From Flavobacteriales bacterium (GTDB lineage: Bacteria; Bacteroidota; Bacteroidia; UBA10329), in contig JAIPBM010000002.1 in assembly GCA_021739695.1 (NCBI GenBank), positions 124,001 through 188,000 on the forward strand: DNA of 64,000 nucleotides, in the 5' to 3' direction. Positions 17,218 to 26,527 of this stretch are shown one piece after another (the first letter of the stretch is position 1; each line of letters begins with the position of its first letter). The position numbers and the translations under genes were made by a program. Under the pieces are notes generated by a model that saw only the letters and a list, made by a program, of their open reading frames with translations, made no database searches and was not told the origin of the DNA.

Positions 17218-19176
17218 ATGAACGGATTCAAATCCCTCATCCTCTTATCAGTGTTAGCAATAGCTTCTACCGATTCAATCGCCCAAACGGGAGTTGCTAT
17301 TAACGCTACTGGTGCTGCCCCAAATTCAAATGCAATTCTAGATGTTACAAGTGCCACCAAGGGGGCGTTGCTTCCTCGAATGACATCTGCAGAGCGGACT
17401 GCCTTTGTTCCAACCGGGTTATCTGGTATGACTGTTTTCGATACTACAACACAATCATATTGGTATTGGGATGGAAACACAAACATCTGGAAACAAATTC
17501 CTACTACCACAGGAACCTCACTTGATGCAGCATATGATGCGGGTGGTTCTGGCCTAGGAAGAACCATCACTGCTGATGCGGGAAACGTGGAGATTCAAGG
17601 GGCTGGTTTTTTGACCGTGGCTTCGAACATTGGAGTTGGAACAACCTCACCAGATAGGAGAATGAAGATCTCTGGAGCCGGTTGGACTGCTCTTGAGGTT
17701 GAGAACACCGATAACCAAGATGCCGCCATTGAGTTGACATCGCAAAGTGTTTCAAATTACATTTTTACGGACAACACCGGGTATTTAGGGCTGGAAAGTG
17801 CTGCTGGAAAGGAAATCTCACTGAGAACAGATGGTGCAAATGAAAGAATGGTGATTCAATCCGATGGTCGGGTTCGGGTGAACAATCTTGCAGATGCGAA
17901 CAGTGCGGTAGTGCTTTCAAATGCAGCGGGGGTTCTAGGCAAAAGACCACTTACGGGAAGCACAACAGATGTGCTTTTAGGCACAGGGGCTTTCGGTCCG
18001 GCTTCGGCCTTTGCAGATGATGATTGGTATCAGGTGCTATCTACCAATACACCCACAGGCATCAACGATTGGATCTACACGAATGGGCGTGTTGGAATAG
18101 GGGTAGGTGCTTTATCAAACCCATCATCTCCTTTAGAGGTTGGCGCATCAGGCTCGGGTAATCCGGATGCCAATTCCATTGTTGCATCAAATCCTACCAA
18201 CGCGGTATCAAACGATGCTATCATCATGACTCGCGTAGCTGGTTCTTCAGCTGGCGATCCTTTTTTCTCCATGGATATTTCGGGAGAGGCAGGTTGGTCT
18301 ATGGGAGTGGATAATGACCATGGAAATAGATTTAAGGTTGCTCCAAGTTGGAATAACCTTTCATCAAGCACCGCTTTGACCATTAAACCAGATGGGAACG
18401 TGGGGGTTGCTACAGACGACCCCAACCAAAAACTCCAAGTGAATGGAGTAATTAGAAGTAATGGTTCTTACATGATTGATGTGGATGCGGCAAATGGTGC
18501 TGGTCCTCGAATTGCGTGGGGTACCACTTCAGACGTTTACGCCATGATGAATTTGGGCGCATATGCTGGAATAAACAACCTCGAAACAAAGGACCGCGAT
18601 TTCAGGATCGGTTCAACTGCGGTTACCAATGCCATTTATTTAAAAAATGCAGATGGTAATGTGGGAATTGGTACCGCTGGCCCTGAACGTAAGCTTCATG
18701 TTGACGGAGATATGAAAATCGGTGTAGACGCCTCTACTTTGCGAACACTGTATTTTGGAGACGCTAGCTACGTTTATCTTCAGGAAACAGCGGACGATTA
18801 CCTGACCATTGAAGCTGCTAACGGAACCAGAATCGGAAATCAAGGCACCTACATCAAAGATGTTTTTCACGGATCGTTCCTAGTGGGAAATAGTAACGCA
18901 GATCAATGTTCTGTGTGTTCTTGGGACGGATTTGGGTCCGGTCACTTAGAAATTCAAGTGCTATTCAGCACTTTGGGAATCCCCAGCGGTACGAATAAGA
19001 CCATTATGCTGACTGTTGATTCCGGGAATAATACTTACGATGATGAATTTGCTGTTAGTTTGCAGAATTTTTCCACTGATAGAATGGACATATTCATAAG
19101 AAGAATAGACAGCTCTGGAAGTACGTGGGGATTGACCAGTATGCGCGTTAATTATATAATCATGAATAACAACTAG
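17218..19176 (+). CDS. Secreted tail-fibre-like surface protein
   Basis: A 652-residue exported protein. The signal peptide is about 22 residues (MNGFKSLILLSVLAIASTDSIA). Then comes the TGVAINATGAAPNSNAILDV region and GALLPRMTSAER, a common N-terminal pattern of Bacteroidota surface proteins. Several IGIGT-type units (IGVGTTSPDRRMKI, NVGVATDDPNQKLQV, NVGIGTAGPERKLHV) recall the beta-repeat shafts of phage tail fibres and trimeric adhesins. The C-terminal ~100 residues are a distinct globular part with CSVCSWDGFGSGH. No T9SS sorting domain is evident. The gene stands alone behind its own promoter and converges on an M42 peptidase gene, overlapping it by 4 bases. Role unknown; an adhesin or structural surface protein is possible. 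Confidence 0.8.
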   Translation: MNGFKSLILLSVLAIASTDSIAQTGVAINATGAAPNSNAILDVTSATKGALLPRMTSAERTAFVPTGLSGMTVFDTTTQSYWYWDGNTNIWKQIPTTTGTSLDAAYDAGGSGLGRTITADAGNVEIQGAGFLTVASNIGVGTTSPDRRMKISGAGWTALEVENTDNQDAAIELTSQSVSNYIFTDNTGYLGLESAAGKEISLRTDGANERMVIQSDGRVRVNNLADANSAVVLSNAAGVLGKRPLTGSTTDVLLGTGAFGPASAFADDDWYQVLSTNTPTGINDWIYTNGRVGIGVGALSNPSSPLEVGASGSGNPDANSIVASNPTNAVSNDAIIMTRVAGSSAGDPFFSMDISGEAGWSMGVDNDHGNRFKVAPSWNNLSSSTALTIKPDGNVGVATDDPNQKLQVNGVIRSNGSYMIDVDAANGAGPRIAWGTTSDVYAMMNLGAYAGINNLETKDRDFRIGSTAVTNAIYLKNADGNVGIGTAGPERKLHVDGDMKIGVDASTLRTLYFGDASYVYLQETADDYLTIEAANGTRIGNQGTYIKDVFHGSFLVGNSNADQCSVCSWDGFGSGHLEIQVLFSTLGIPSGTNKTIMLTVDSGNNTYDDEFAVSLQNFSTDRMDIFIRRIDSSGSTWGLTSMRVNYIIMNNN

Positions 19177-20180
19177 TTTGCTTCAAGATAAGCCAAACAC
19201 AAATCCACAGCAGCCTCCACTCCTTTCTTGTGCGTTCGCTCCATACCGTGCGATGCTGCCACTCCAGGACCAATAAGACCAACTCGGAAATCATTACCTG
19301 CACGAAGTGCGGCTGAGCCGTCAGAGCCATAATATGGATAGATGTCTACTGCGTAAGCAATCTTATTCTTCTCCGCTAGCTCCACAAGCTTTTTACGGAA
19401 TTCATAATCATATGGGCCGCTAGAATCCTTAGCGCAGATAGAACAGGCCGTTTCTTTGCCCTCGCAAGCATCCCCAATCACACCCATATCTATGACTAGC
19501 AGTTCTTGGATTGTTGGGGCATATCCACAAGTGCCGCCATGACCAACCTCTTCGTAATTACTGAAGAACAGCTCAACCTGTGCGCTTTTTCCTGATTCTT
19601 TCAGTCGTCTGGCCACCTCCATCAAAACAAAACATCCGGCTTTGTTGTCCATGAACCGACTTTTGATGTATCCGCTTTCAAGCTCCTGATACTTAGTGTC
19701 GAACGCAATGATATCACCATTGGAAATACCGAGCTGCTTCGCGTCATCAGCTGACGAAACCTCCTCGTCCAAACGGATGAACATGTTTTCTAACGAACGC
19801 TGTTTAGTGTTCGTGTCCTTATTTGCATGCACAGATGGGTCTTTCAGTAAAAGTGTTCCTGAATAAACCTTTCCGCTATGAGTATGAATCCGACAATATT
19901 CGCCTTCAAATCCGTTGAGAGACAATCCGCCCAAAAGGGAAAACTTGAGATGTCCGTCCTTTTGTATGCCGCTAACGATGGCACCAAGTGTGTCGACATG
20001 TGCTGCCATGGCAATGGTCGGGTTTGATCCCAGCGAACATTTCACTGCTCCTTTATTGGTATACTCTGGTGAGTAGCCCAAGCAATGGAAATAATCGAAA
20101 ATATATTTGCAAGCATTGGTGGTAAATCCCGTTGGCGAATCTATCTCCACCAATTCTCTCAACTTGTCGTAATGGTTCAT
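19173..20180 (-). CDS. M42 family metallopeptidase (glutamyl aminopeptidase/endoglucanase M family)
   Basis: A 335-residue cytoplasmic di-zinc aminopeptidase. Metal and catalytic residues are in place: MAAHVDTLG (HxD), RFMDNKAGCFVL (bridging Asp), YEEVGHGG (catalytic and metal Glu pair), LVIDMGVIGD (Asp) and ASHGMERTHKKGVEAA (His). It would trim N-terminal residues from peptides as a large oligomer. A second cysteine-containing segment (CEGKETACSICAKDSSGPYD) is also family-like. The gene overlaps the 3' end of the surface-protein gene by 4 bases in convergent orientation. Confidence 0.93.
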   Translation of the reverse strand: MNHYDKLRELVEIDSPTGFTTNACKYIFDYFHCLGYSPEYTNKGAVKCSLGSNPTIAMAAHVDTLGAIVSGIQKDGHLKFSLLGGLSLNGFEGEYCRIHTHSGKVYSGTLLLKDPSVHANKDTNTKQRSLENMFIRLDEEVSSADDAKQLGISNGDIIAFDTKYQELESGYIKSRFMDNKAGCFVLMEVARRLKESGKSAQVELFFSNYEEVGHGGTCGYAPTIQELLVIDMGVIGDACEGKETACSICAKDSSGPYDYEFRKKLVELAEKNKIAYAVDIYPYYGSDGSAALRAGNDFRVGLIGPGVAASHGMERTHKKGVEAAVDLCLAYLEAN

Positions 20181-20211
20181 GTTTTGGTCTTTGGCTCAAA
20201 GAAAGAAAAAC

Positions 20212-20275
20212 CTGACAGACCTGACATCACGACCCGAAAATGAATGTCCAATTCACCCTCTGTCAGACCTGTCAG
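20212..20275. repeat. Imperfect inverted repeat upstream of the M42 gene
   Basis: Arms 20212-20226 and 20261-20275 pair at 13 of 15 positions, and both contain the core cagacctg. The spacer is 34 bp. It lies 32 bp upstream of the M42 start. CTGACAG-type repeats of this look can be dispersed in genomes of this phylum; here only one copy pair is visible. Confidence 0.55.
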
Positions 20276-20333
20276 TAATCGCGTTTTTTGGCACTATTTA
20301 GTGGCAAGACACGCTGACTTTTTCTGAATCCCT

Positions 20334-20368
20334 TTGTTTACAAGGCTTTCAGCGCGTTTTTACGTTTC
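20334..20368 (+). promoter_or_regulatory. Possible promoter of the phasin-like gene
   Basis: TTG at 20334-20336 and TACGTTTC at 20361-20368, one mismatch from TAnnTTTG, with a long 24-bp spacer. This would give a leader of roughly 85 bases before the ATG at 20458. Confidence 0.35.
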
Positions 20369-20457
20369 GTAACTTCTGGATGGCATGGCCTTGTGCATGG
20401 TAATTGCCTACTGCCCATCGTCAAACATTAATTCACAAACAACTAAAAACAAATATT

Positions 20458-20793
20458 ATGGAAGACGCATTCAAAAAATTCCTTTACGCTGGTGTTGATT
20501 TAGCTGCTGAAGTATCTACAAAATTCGAGCAATCTGTAAAAGAGCTTATCGAGAAAGGTAAGATCTCTGATGTAGAAGGTAAGAAAATGGTTGATGAGCT
20601 TTTCGAGAAAACAGAAGCTCGTAAAGAAGAGTTCGAAGCAAAATATGCTGAGATCAAAGAAAAAGTTGGTATCGTTAAGAAAACAGAAGAAGAAATTCTT
20701 GCTGACCTTAAATCAAAAGTTGCTGACTTGGAAAGCAAAATTGGAAAGTCTTCAGCTAAAGCTGCAGCTCCAAAAGCTGCTGTTAAAGCTTAA
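20458..20793 (+). CDS. Phasin-like small helical protein
   Basis: A 111-residue, strongly helical, Lys/Glu/Ala-rich protein: EDAFKKFLYAGVDLAAEVSTKF, then EQSVKELIEKGKISDVEGKKMVDELFEK. A heptad-rich middle and an Ala-Pro-Lys tail (KAAAPKAAVKA) follow. The layout is that of PhaF/PhaI-type phasin-like proteins, which coat polyester granules or act as small stress-related scaffolds. The ATG at 20458 is preferred over a reading frame opened 18 codons earlier, because homology-like helical sequence begins here. Codons are strongly biased towards few AT-rich choices, which suggests high expression. Two hairpins follow the stop codon. Granule binding is inference. Confidence 0.8.
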   Translation: MEDAFKKFLYAGVDLAAEVSTKFEQSVKELIEKGKISDVEGKKMVDELFEKTEARKEEFEAKYAEIKEKVGIVKKTEEEILADLKSKVADLESKIGKSSAKAAAPKAAVKA

Positions 20794-20803
20794 TTGAACC
20801 GTT

Positions 20804-20878
20804 GAAGCAAGATTTAGCCGTCTTGCTTCTATGTTTGTTAGTAAGCGCCCAAACACGATGTTTGGGCGCTTTTTTTTG
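20804..20878 (+). terminator. Two hairpins, the second a rho-independent terminator
   Basis: A 9-bp stem (20804-20812 with 20821-20829) sits just after the phasin-like gene. A strong 11-bp stem follows (20844-20854 with 20860-20870, loop 5), continued by a run of T. The second is a classical intrinsic terminator for the short transcript. Confidence 0.9.
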
Positions 20879-21307
20879 TCATTTAATGGCCTTTTACCTT
20901 AAATTCTAAAACTTAAATTTAGCTGCCAATTCTCAAGTTGGGAAAGAACAACATTCCAAGTTGGCAACTACATTAGCCAACGTTGTTTGAAACTGAAATG
21001 CAGATTGCTTCATTTTCCAGCCTTGATTATGGAATTTGTTACGGTAATTGGTCACCTGAACAGTTTTTAACAAATTTATTTGACGCAATGGAAAATACAA
21101 TTTTTTGTGTTTTTTGTGCGAAAATGGTGATTTTTTTGCGTTGTTTACATTTAGTACCATGTGCAAATTCATGTTTAGCGGGACAACAAAGGTTCTGATC
21201 CTGTCCTGATAAAAATGTTTTCGTCAAGTGTGGTGGTGTTTTCGTAAGGTTCAAAGCAAATAACGAGTATGAAAATTTTACGTATATTGTTACAAGTATT
21301 TCGCAAC
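20879..21307. other. AT-rich spacer without a supported gene
   Basis: Open frames of about 70 codons exist on both strands here, but none has a signal peptide, known motif or supportive codon use. No clear TAnnTTTG promoter was found in front of the next gene. Confidence 0.5.
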
Positions 21308-21670
21308 ATGATAAATAAATTCACTTCGGCATTCTTTCTTTCTGTGATATTATGTTTTTACTATGACAGCGTTTGGGCACAAGAACCTCATCCAGACCAA
21401 AGTTACCTGAAGGCAATTCAAGGCATCCAGTCCAAACCCGCAGAACCAATTACGTTTGGCCCTGACGTTGAAAGTCTTAACCTCCAAAACCAAAATCTTT
21501 CTGAGTTGCCAGCTGAGGTTTTTCAATGTTTGAACCTTGTTTCTGTAGACCAGTCTTTCCAAATTCTGGAAATGTTACTTAAAAACTTTAAAAGAACCTT
21601 GCTCAATTACTCCGCTGAGCTAGTGTATTTGTTTTTTGGTTTATCCAAGCCACAAATCATCCCTTATTAG
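21308..21670 (+). CDS. Secreted protein with one leucine-rich repeat, probably truncated
   Basis: A 120-residue protein. The start at 21308 gives a clean signal peptide (INKFTSAFFLSVILCFYYDSVWA). After EPHPDQSYLKAIQGIQSKPAEP comes an LRR-type segment: VESLNLQNQNLSELPAEVFQCLNL. The pattern then dissolves into LVSVDQSFQILEMLLKNF. In the frame two bases further on, residues such as FPNSGNV and KNLAQL appear around 21555-21617, interrupted by stop codons, as if an LRR array had suffered frameshift and stop mutations. The gene may therefore be a decayed LRR protein gene that still has an intact first part. It is followed by another small secreted protein 24 bases later. Confidence 0.5.
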   Translation: MINKFTSAFFLSVILCFYYDSVWAQEPHPDQSYLKAIQGIQSKPAEPITFGPDVESLNLQNQNLSELPAEVFQCLNLVSVDQSFQILEMLLKNFKRTLLNYSAELVYLFFGLSKPQIIPY

Positions 21671-21694
21671 TCTCCAAACTAGCCATATAGAAAA

Positions 21695-22273
21695 ATGACA
21701 TTCGTAAAAATCATACCCACTTTACTGTTGAGCTCATTTCTTCAGGTAGCTGTTGCACAAACCAACGATGTAAAACCTACAGAGAGCAATGAAGCAAAGC
21801 AAGAGTCAACAGATGAAATAAACCCTTATGCTAATGAGCAAATTGCTGATGACGCAACAAACCCTAGTCCATTGGGCCTGGACACCAACAACATCAGCAT
21901 CACTTACGATGATTACAATATTGAAGTAGCGGATTTTCTATACGGCACTTGGGGTCTACAAAATGTACTCATTACAAAACCCGATTCTACCGAATTATTA
22001 GTCCCACAGATAGATTTCTTTCAACTCCGTTTTACCGATTCAAAAACGCTGATTTTTAGGCTAAATGACAGGCTTCCTGAGCAAAAGGCTGTTTGGAATT
22101 ATGAGGGCAATGCCATTGTTGCCGCAGCAATGATTCTTAAGGGATGCGAAGATTGCGTCAACCAAATTCGCCTGGATAATTTCGTCAAAACGGAGACTGG
22201 TTTTGAGGCTGATATCTTTATTGAAAACAATATGTCCCAATCAGCAAATGGCCATATTAGCTGTAATAAATAA
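21695..22273 (+). CDS. Small secreted protein of unknown function
   Basis: A 192-residue protein with a signal peptide (MTFVKIIPTLLLSSFLQVAVAQ), then a Glu/Thr/Asn-rich linker (ESNEAKQESTDEINPYANEQ). A globular part follows with LYGTWGLQNVLI, VPQIDFFQLRFTDSKTLIF and AVWNYEGNAIVAA. The GTW start and the alternating beta pattern recall lipocalin-like folds of Bacteroidota, but no family is recognised with certainty. Two cysteines (KGCEDCVNQ) may form a disulphide or bind metal. It sits 14 bases before the giant Gly-rich protein gene, so the two may be co-expressed. Confidence 0.7.
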   Translation: MTFVKIIPTLLLSSFLQVAVAQTNDVKPTESNEAKQESTDEINPYANEQIADDATNPSPLGLDTNNISITYDDYNIEVADFLYGTWGLQNVLITKPDSTELLVPQIDFFQLRFTDSKTLIFRLNDRLPEQKAVWNYEGNAIVAAAMILKGCEDCVNQIRLDNFVKTETGFEADIFIENNMSQSANGHISCNK

Positions 22274-22287
22274 AGGAAATGCAATAC

Positions 22288-25200
22288 ATGAAAACGACAT
22301 ACATCTCTATTTTCTTCTTCCTCTTTGGCATTTCTTCCGTGTTCTCGCAGGTGGCTGTAAACGCCTCTATGAATGTTACGCAGCTAAACCATGGCTATGA
22401 CTGTGGTAGTGATGCTTCTGGAGCGTGCTGTGGCTGTTTTATCAGCATTTGTAACGACCCTGAACCTCGATGGGAGGTTTGGGGTGGTCACAGCGGAGGC
22501 AGCTTTAATGCCACTGCTATCACTCAAAATCCAGGAACCCGAAGTTGTGGTGTTTGGAATGTGGCCGATTATGACCTTAATGATTTTACTAATATCACAG
22601 CTACTCAATTGAATGTTGATCTGCGCAATTGGGAAGAAGATGGTTGCGGAAGCGATAATAACTATAATACTGGTTGTGTAAACAATGATGACGCTTATGA
22701 TGCCCGTGCCAGGGTTGGCAATATCAACTTTAGAACCGGGTCTCCATGTCAATTCAACGAATACGGCTTTTTTTATAATAACAACAGTTACGGTGTTAAA
22801 GTAGATGTGTACTGGAGCTGGGCAGCCGCTCCAACATTCACAACCAATATCACATCTGATGGTAGTACTTACACCGTTTGTCCAGGTGTGCCACTTACGT
22901 TCAGCGGAGTTACTAATGTTGATAACGGACAAGAGGTTGGCCGATGGTTCAGATGGCAGAGCAGTTCCAACGGTACCACATGGAATACTATCGCTGGAGC
23001 AACCAGCGCAAATTATTCGTTTACAACCGTCAATGCTACCGCTTCGGGTATTGTAACATATTATCGATTACAGGCAAGTAGCGGCTGTAGCGCCAATTGG
23101 TCGGCCCCTTACGTGGCTAATTCGGCAACTATTACTGTAACCGTGCTTGCGCCAAGCAACGCAACCTGCAATTTACCAACATGTGAAACCATATACGTTG
23201 ACCCGGTCAACGGTAATGACGGCAACACCATGCGGCCTAATACACCATACAAGACCGTTACCAAGGCCCTGAGCGACATTGCATCTAACAACAGCACGCT
23301 CAAGACAATTAAGGTGGCAAAGGGCGCTAACACTGAAACCCAAACATGGGTAATGAAGCCTTATACCACAATAGAGGGCGGGTATGTTCCCGGTACGGGC
23401 AATACAGACTGGTACAAATCTTCGGCCGCTGCTAACAAGACCACGCTCACCTTTTCTACAGCAGCTGTGCGCACAGAAAACAACAATGTCAAAAACCTCA
23501 CTGCCGTGTATAGCAATGGAACTAGCAATTGGACAATTCAAGACATTAGCCTTGTAACCAACAATGCCACTGGCACCTCGGTTAGCGGAAGGGGGGTAAG
23601 CAACTACGGATTCCACATCGTAAACAGTAGCTCTAACTACACCATCAACAGAGTGAATATGACAGTAGGAAAAGGGAGCAACGGCACAGCCGGTTCCGGA
23701 AATGCTAATAACGGGGGCAATGGTGCCACAACTGGTGGCGGTGGTGGTAGTGGTTCCAATGGAAACGGAAACCCTGGTGGCGGATCTAATGGAACGGTTG
23801 GTTCTGCTGGAACCCAGCCAACAGGTCTTACCGGAGGAGGAGGGGGAACTGCAGGCACTGGATCAGATGTTTGCGGGAGCACTTCTGGTGGCTGTCCTGG
23901 TTCAAAAGGGGGCTGTAATGGAAGTAACGGTACTGCTGGCGGGAACGGTGCCCCAGGGGGGGCTTGGGCAGCTAACAACAGACCTACTGCGCCAGCAGTT
24001 AGTAATACGGCTTTTTATACTCCTGGTGGCCAGGCAGATAGTGGTGGTGGTGGTGGTGGTGGTGGACATGGCGGTGGTGGTGGTGGTTCTCGCGGTGGTA
24101 GAATCGGCTGTGTTAACTGTGACGGTAAGACCGGTGGCACCGGAGGCGACGGTGGCAAAGGTGGAGCTGGAGGCCTTGGCGGATTTGGTGGTGGTGGTGT
24201 ATTCGGTATGTGGCGAGATAACTCAACCACGGGCGTAAGTGTCACAGAGTTAAACATTGCAATAGGTACAGCAGGAACAGGGGGTGCTGGAGCCGCTGGG
24301 GAAACAGCCCCAAGCACCGGTAGAAACACTGGAAAGTCTAACGGTAGCTGTAATAACTGTGCCGCTGGACAAAGGTGTTCTGGTAATGGGGGCAACGGAG
24401 GATATGGTGGTGATGGAGGTAGAGGTAGGGATGGTTCGAATGGCACAACGGCCAATACAGTTGTGGATGGCGTTACCTCTAGCAACACGGCAACAATTGC
24501 TTACGTACCAACGATTAACTTAAATAATGGTGCCACAAGGGGAAACATGCCTGGTGTATATTGTATCAACTCAGAAATTTCCATGACCAAGAACGCTGGC
24601 AACTGGGCCTTGCCTTCTGGTCTGACTTATGTTAAAGACATTACATCAAGCACTAGTAGCTACTCAAACACAACAAATACTGCAGTTGTGACCACAAACA
24701 CTGCTGGAAAATATGATATAACTGCCAATTCTGTTGTCTTCAATGACTTCCTGAATGTGGCGCCTACATCACTTTTTAATAGAACGTTGCCAACCGTGTC
24801 GGCCAGTCCGTCAACCATTTGTGTCGGTGGTACAACAACCCTTTCTATTGCAAACACATTTAATCCAGGGGGAAATTCCCGTAAAGAACAGGAGTTGCTA
24901 ATTTATACCACTACTCCGTCCAGCCCCACATTCAGTTATAGTACAGGATCTGTAACGACCAGTGCATTCACAACGGCCGGAACGTACATTGTCAGATACC
25001 GTGAACGACACGAGTGCTGCGGTTGGAGTCGACCTGTTTTCGCGACAATTACGGTGGAGGAGGATCCATCAGCTCCAACTATAGCCCCTAATCCGAATGT
25101 TGCCTCGGTTTGTGAAGGAAGTATTGTGAAAGCGGTTATTACAGCGGGATCGAACGGGACTGGTTGCGCAGACCTATACGAATATTCCACTAACGGGGGG

Positions 25201-26481
25201 GCAGATTGGCTTCCGTACACTTCTAACTCAAACATCACTGCTCCTGTCGGGGCATCCGTTGTTACAATCAGAGTTAGTCGTTCATGTACTGGAAACGGCT
25301 GTACTCCATATGTGGAGAACAGCTATACGTGGTCCGTTAACCCCTTGCCCACTATCACATTCGATCCAATGCCAGAGGCTTGCAGAAGCAATAGCGCACA
25401 GACGGTGGGGCTTGGTTATTCGGCCACGTTGAACAATCCAATTGAATATACAATTGATTTTAATGCGGGTGCAAATACCGCTGGATTCATTGATGTTGCG
25501 TACACATCATTGACTACCTCGCCAATCGTAGTGAACGTTCCAGCAAACGCTGGTTCGGCAACAACACAAATCGTGTATAACGGAACCCTTAGCCTGCGTA
25601 ACGGAAACGGGTGCGTAAGTGCAAGTTATCCAATCACAATAGCCATAAATCCGAATCCAACTGTTGCGCCAACGAATAACAGCCCAATTTGTGAGGGCCC
25701 TACGTTAACCTTAACGGGAGGTGGCGCTTTAGGAACAACTCCATATACATACAGTTGGTCGGGTCCAAGTGGTTATACTGGCTCAGGAAGCCCGCTTGAC
25801 CGCACATCAAGCACAACTGGAATGTCTGGAACATACTCGGTCACCTTAACAGACGCCAAAGGTTGTGCTGCTACCGGAAGCACCGTGGTCAGCGTAGTGC
25901 TTGATCCAACCCTCTCTGGGCAGCCAACTGGTACAACCATCTGTGCTGGTCAAACTCATAGCACGTCCATTTCGGTTTCTGGAGGAACTGGACTGGTTTA
26001 CCAATGGCAATACTCAACAAATGGAACCAACTGGTTCAACGTGGCCACCAACTCTCCTGCAAACGGATTCAGTTACAGCGGAGCGACAAGCCCGAACATA
26101 ACGATCTCTACGTCTACTGCTGTGCCTTTGTCTGATCAATACAGGTTCAGGTGTCAAGTAACTTCTGGTACTGGCTGCAATCCTAATCCTTTGAATAGCA
26201 GTTCAATCACACTCAATGTCGTTCCAGCAACAATTACAGCCAGTCACAGAACGTGGACAGGTATGGTCTCTAACGATTGGCTGAACGCGCTTAATTGGGA
26301 TTGCGGTGGGGTGCCAGATATAACTGTAGATGTTATCATTCCTGCCGCACCGAGGTATCCGATCATCACAACCGGACAGTTTGCTGAGTGTAACATCATC
26401 AAAATAAATGAGAACGGCCCTCCATCCACCATTATAGTAGAAGTGCAGAATGGTGGTAACCTAAAGGTTGATAGTCCATAG
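22288..26481 (+). CDS. Giant secreted Gly-rich multidomain surface protein
   Basis: A 1397-residue exported protein. The start chosen is the second ATG (22288), giving MKTTYISIFFFLFGISSVFSQ; an ATG three codons earlier is possible. In order: a Cys-rich N-terminal domain (DCGSDASGACCGCF, residues ~20-185), an Ig-like module, and a YVDPVNGNDG ... PYKTVTKAL segment typical of parallel beta-helix (pectate-lyase-like) proteins. Next comes a Gly/Asn/Ser-rich tract at about residues 459-718 with a run of seven GGT codons (24043-24063). Several Ig/PKD-like repeats (STICVGGTTTL, NSPICEGPTLTL, TTICAGQTHSTS) follow. The end (WTGMVSNDWLNALNWDCG ... NLKV) is a domain often placed just before a T9SS sorting domain, yet the protein stops there. 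A surface or matrix role is inferred. Confidence 0.85.
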   Translation: MKTTYISIFFFLFGISSVFSQVAVNASMNVTQLNHGYDCGSDASGACCGCFISICNDPEPRWEVWGGHSGGSFNATAITQNPGTRSCGVWNVADYDLNDFTNITATQLNVDLRNWEEDGCGSDNNYNTGCVNNDDAYDARARVGNINFRTGSPCQFNEYGFFYNNNSYGVKVDVYWSWAAAPTFTTNITSDGSTYTVCPGVPLTFSGVTNVDNGQEVGRWFRWQSSSNGTTWNTIAGATSANYSFTTVNATASGIVTYYRLQASSGCSANWSAPYVANSATITVTVLAPSNATCNLPTCETIYVDPVNGNDGNTMRPNTPYKTVTKALSDIASNNSTLKTIKVAKGANTETQTWVMKPYTTIEGGYVPGTGNTDWYKSSAAANKTTLTFSTAAVRTENNNVKNLTAVYSNGTSNWTIQDISLVTNNATGTSVSGRGVSNYGFHIVNSSSNYTINRVNMTVGKGSNGTAGSGNANNGGNGATTGGGGGSGSNGNGNPGGGSNGTVGSAGTQPTGLTGGGGGTAGTGSDVCGSTSGGCPGSKGGCNGSNGTAGGNGAPGGAWAANNRPTAPAVSNTAFYTPGGQADSGGGGGGGGHGGGGGGSRGGRIGCVNCDGKTGGTGGDGGKGGAGGLGGFGGGGVFGMWRDNSTTGVSVTELNIAIGTAGTGGAGAAGETAPSTGRNTGKSNGSCNNCAAGQRCSGNGGNGGYGGDGGRGRDGSNGTTANTVVDGVTSSNTATIAYVPTINLNNGATRGNMPGVYCINSEISMTKNAGNWALPSGLTYVKDITSSTSSYSNTTNTAVVTTNTAGKYDITANSVVFNDFLNVAPTSLFNRTLPTVSASPSTICVGGTTTLSIANTFNPGGNSRKEQELLIYTTTPSSPTFSYSTGSVTTSAFTTAGTYIVRYRERHECCGWSRPVFATITVEEDPSAPTIAPNPNVASVCEGSIVKAVITAGSNGTGCADLYEYSTNGGADWLPYTSNSNITAPVGASVVTIRVSRSCTGNGCTPYVENSYTWSVNPLPTITFDPMPEACRSNSAQTVGLGYSATLNNPIEYTIDFNAGANTAGFIDVAYTSLTTSPIVVNVPANAGSATTQIVYNGTLSLRNGNGCVSASYPITIAINPNPTVAPTNNSPICEGPTLTLTGGGALGTTPYTYSWSGPSGYTGSGSPLDRTSSTTGMSGTYSVTLTDAKGCAATGSTVVSVVLDPTLSGQPTGTTICAGQTHSTSISVSGGTGLVYQWQYSTNGTNWFNVATNSPANGFSYSGATSPNITISTSTAVPLSDQYRFRCQVTSGTGCNPNPLNSSSITLNVVPATITASHRTWTGMVSNDWLNALNWDCGGVPDITVDVIIPAAPRYPIITTGQFAECNIIKINENGPPSTIIVEVQNGGNLKVDSP

Positions 26482-26527
26482 ATACCAAGTTTAAAAATGA
26501 CTGTCCACAGAAATAGGAGCGACAATA

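Noticed and set aside
20983-21254. Short frames on both strands of the spacer after the phasin-like gene
   Set aside because: No recognisable domain, unusual composition, and overlapping frames on opposite strands cannot both be real.
23637-24488. Long antisense frames rich in proline opposite the Gly-rich protein
   Set aside because: They are the direct mirror of glycine codons (GGN read backwards gives NCC) and have no independent support.
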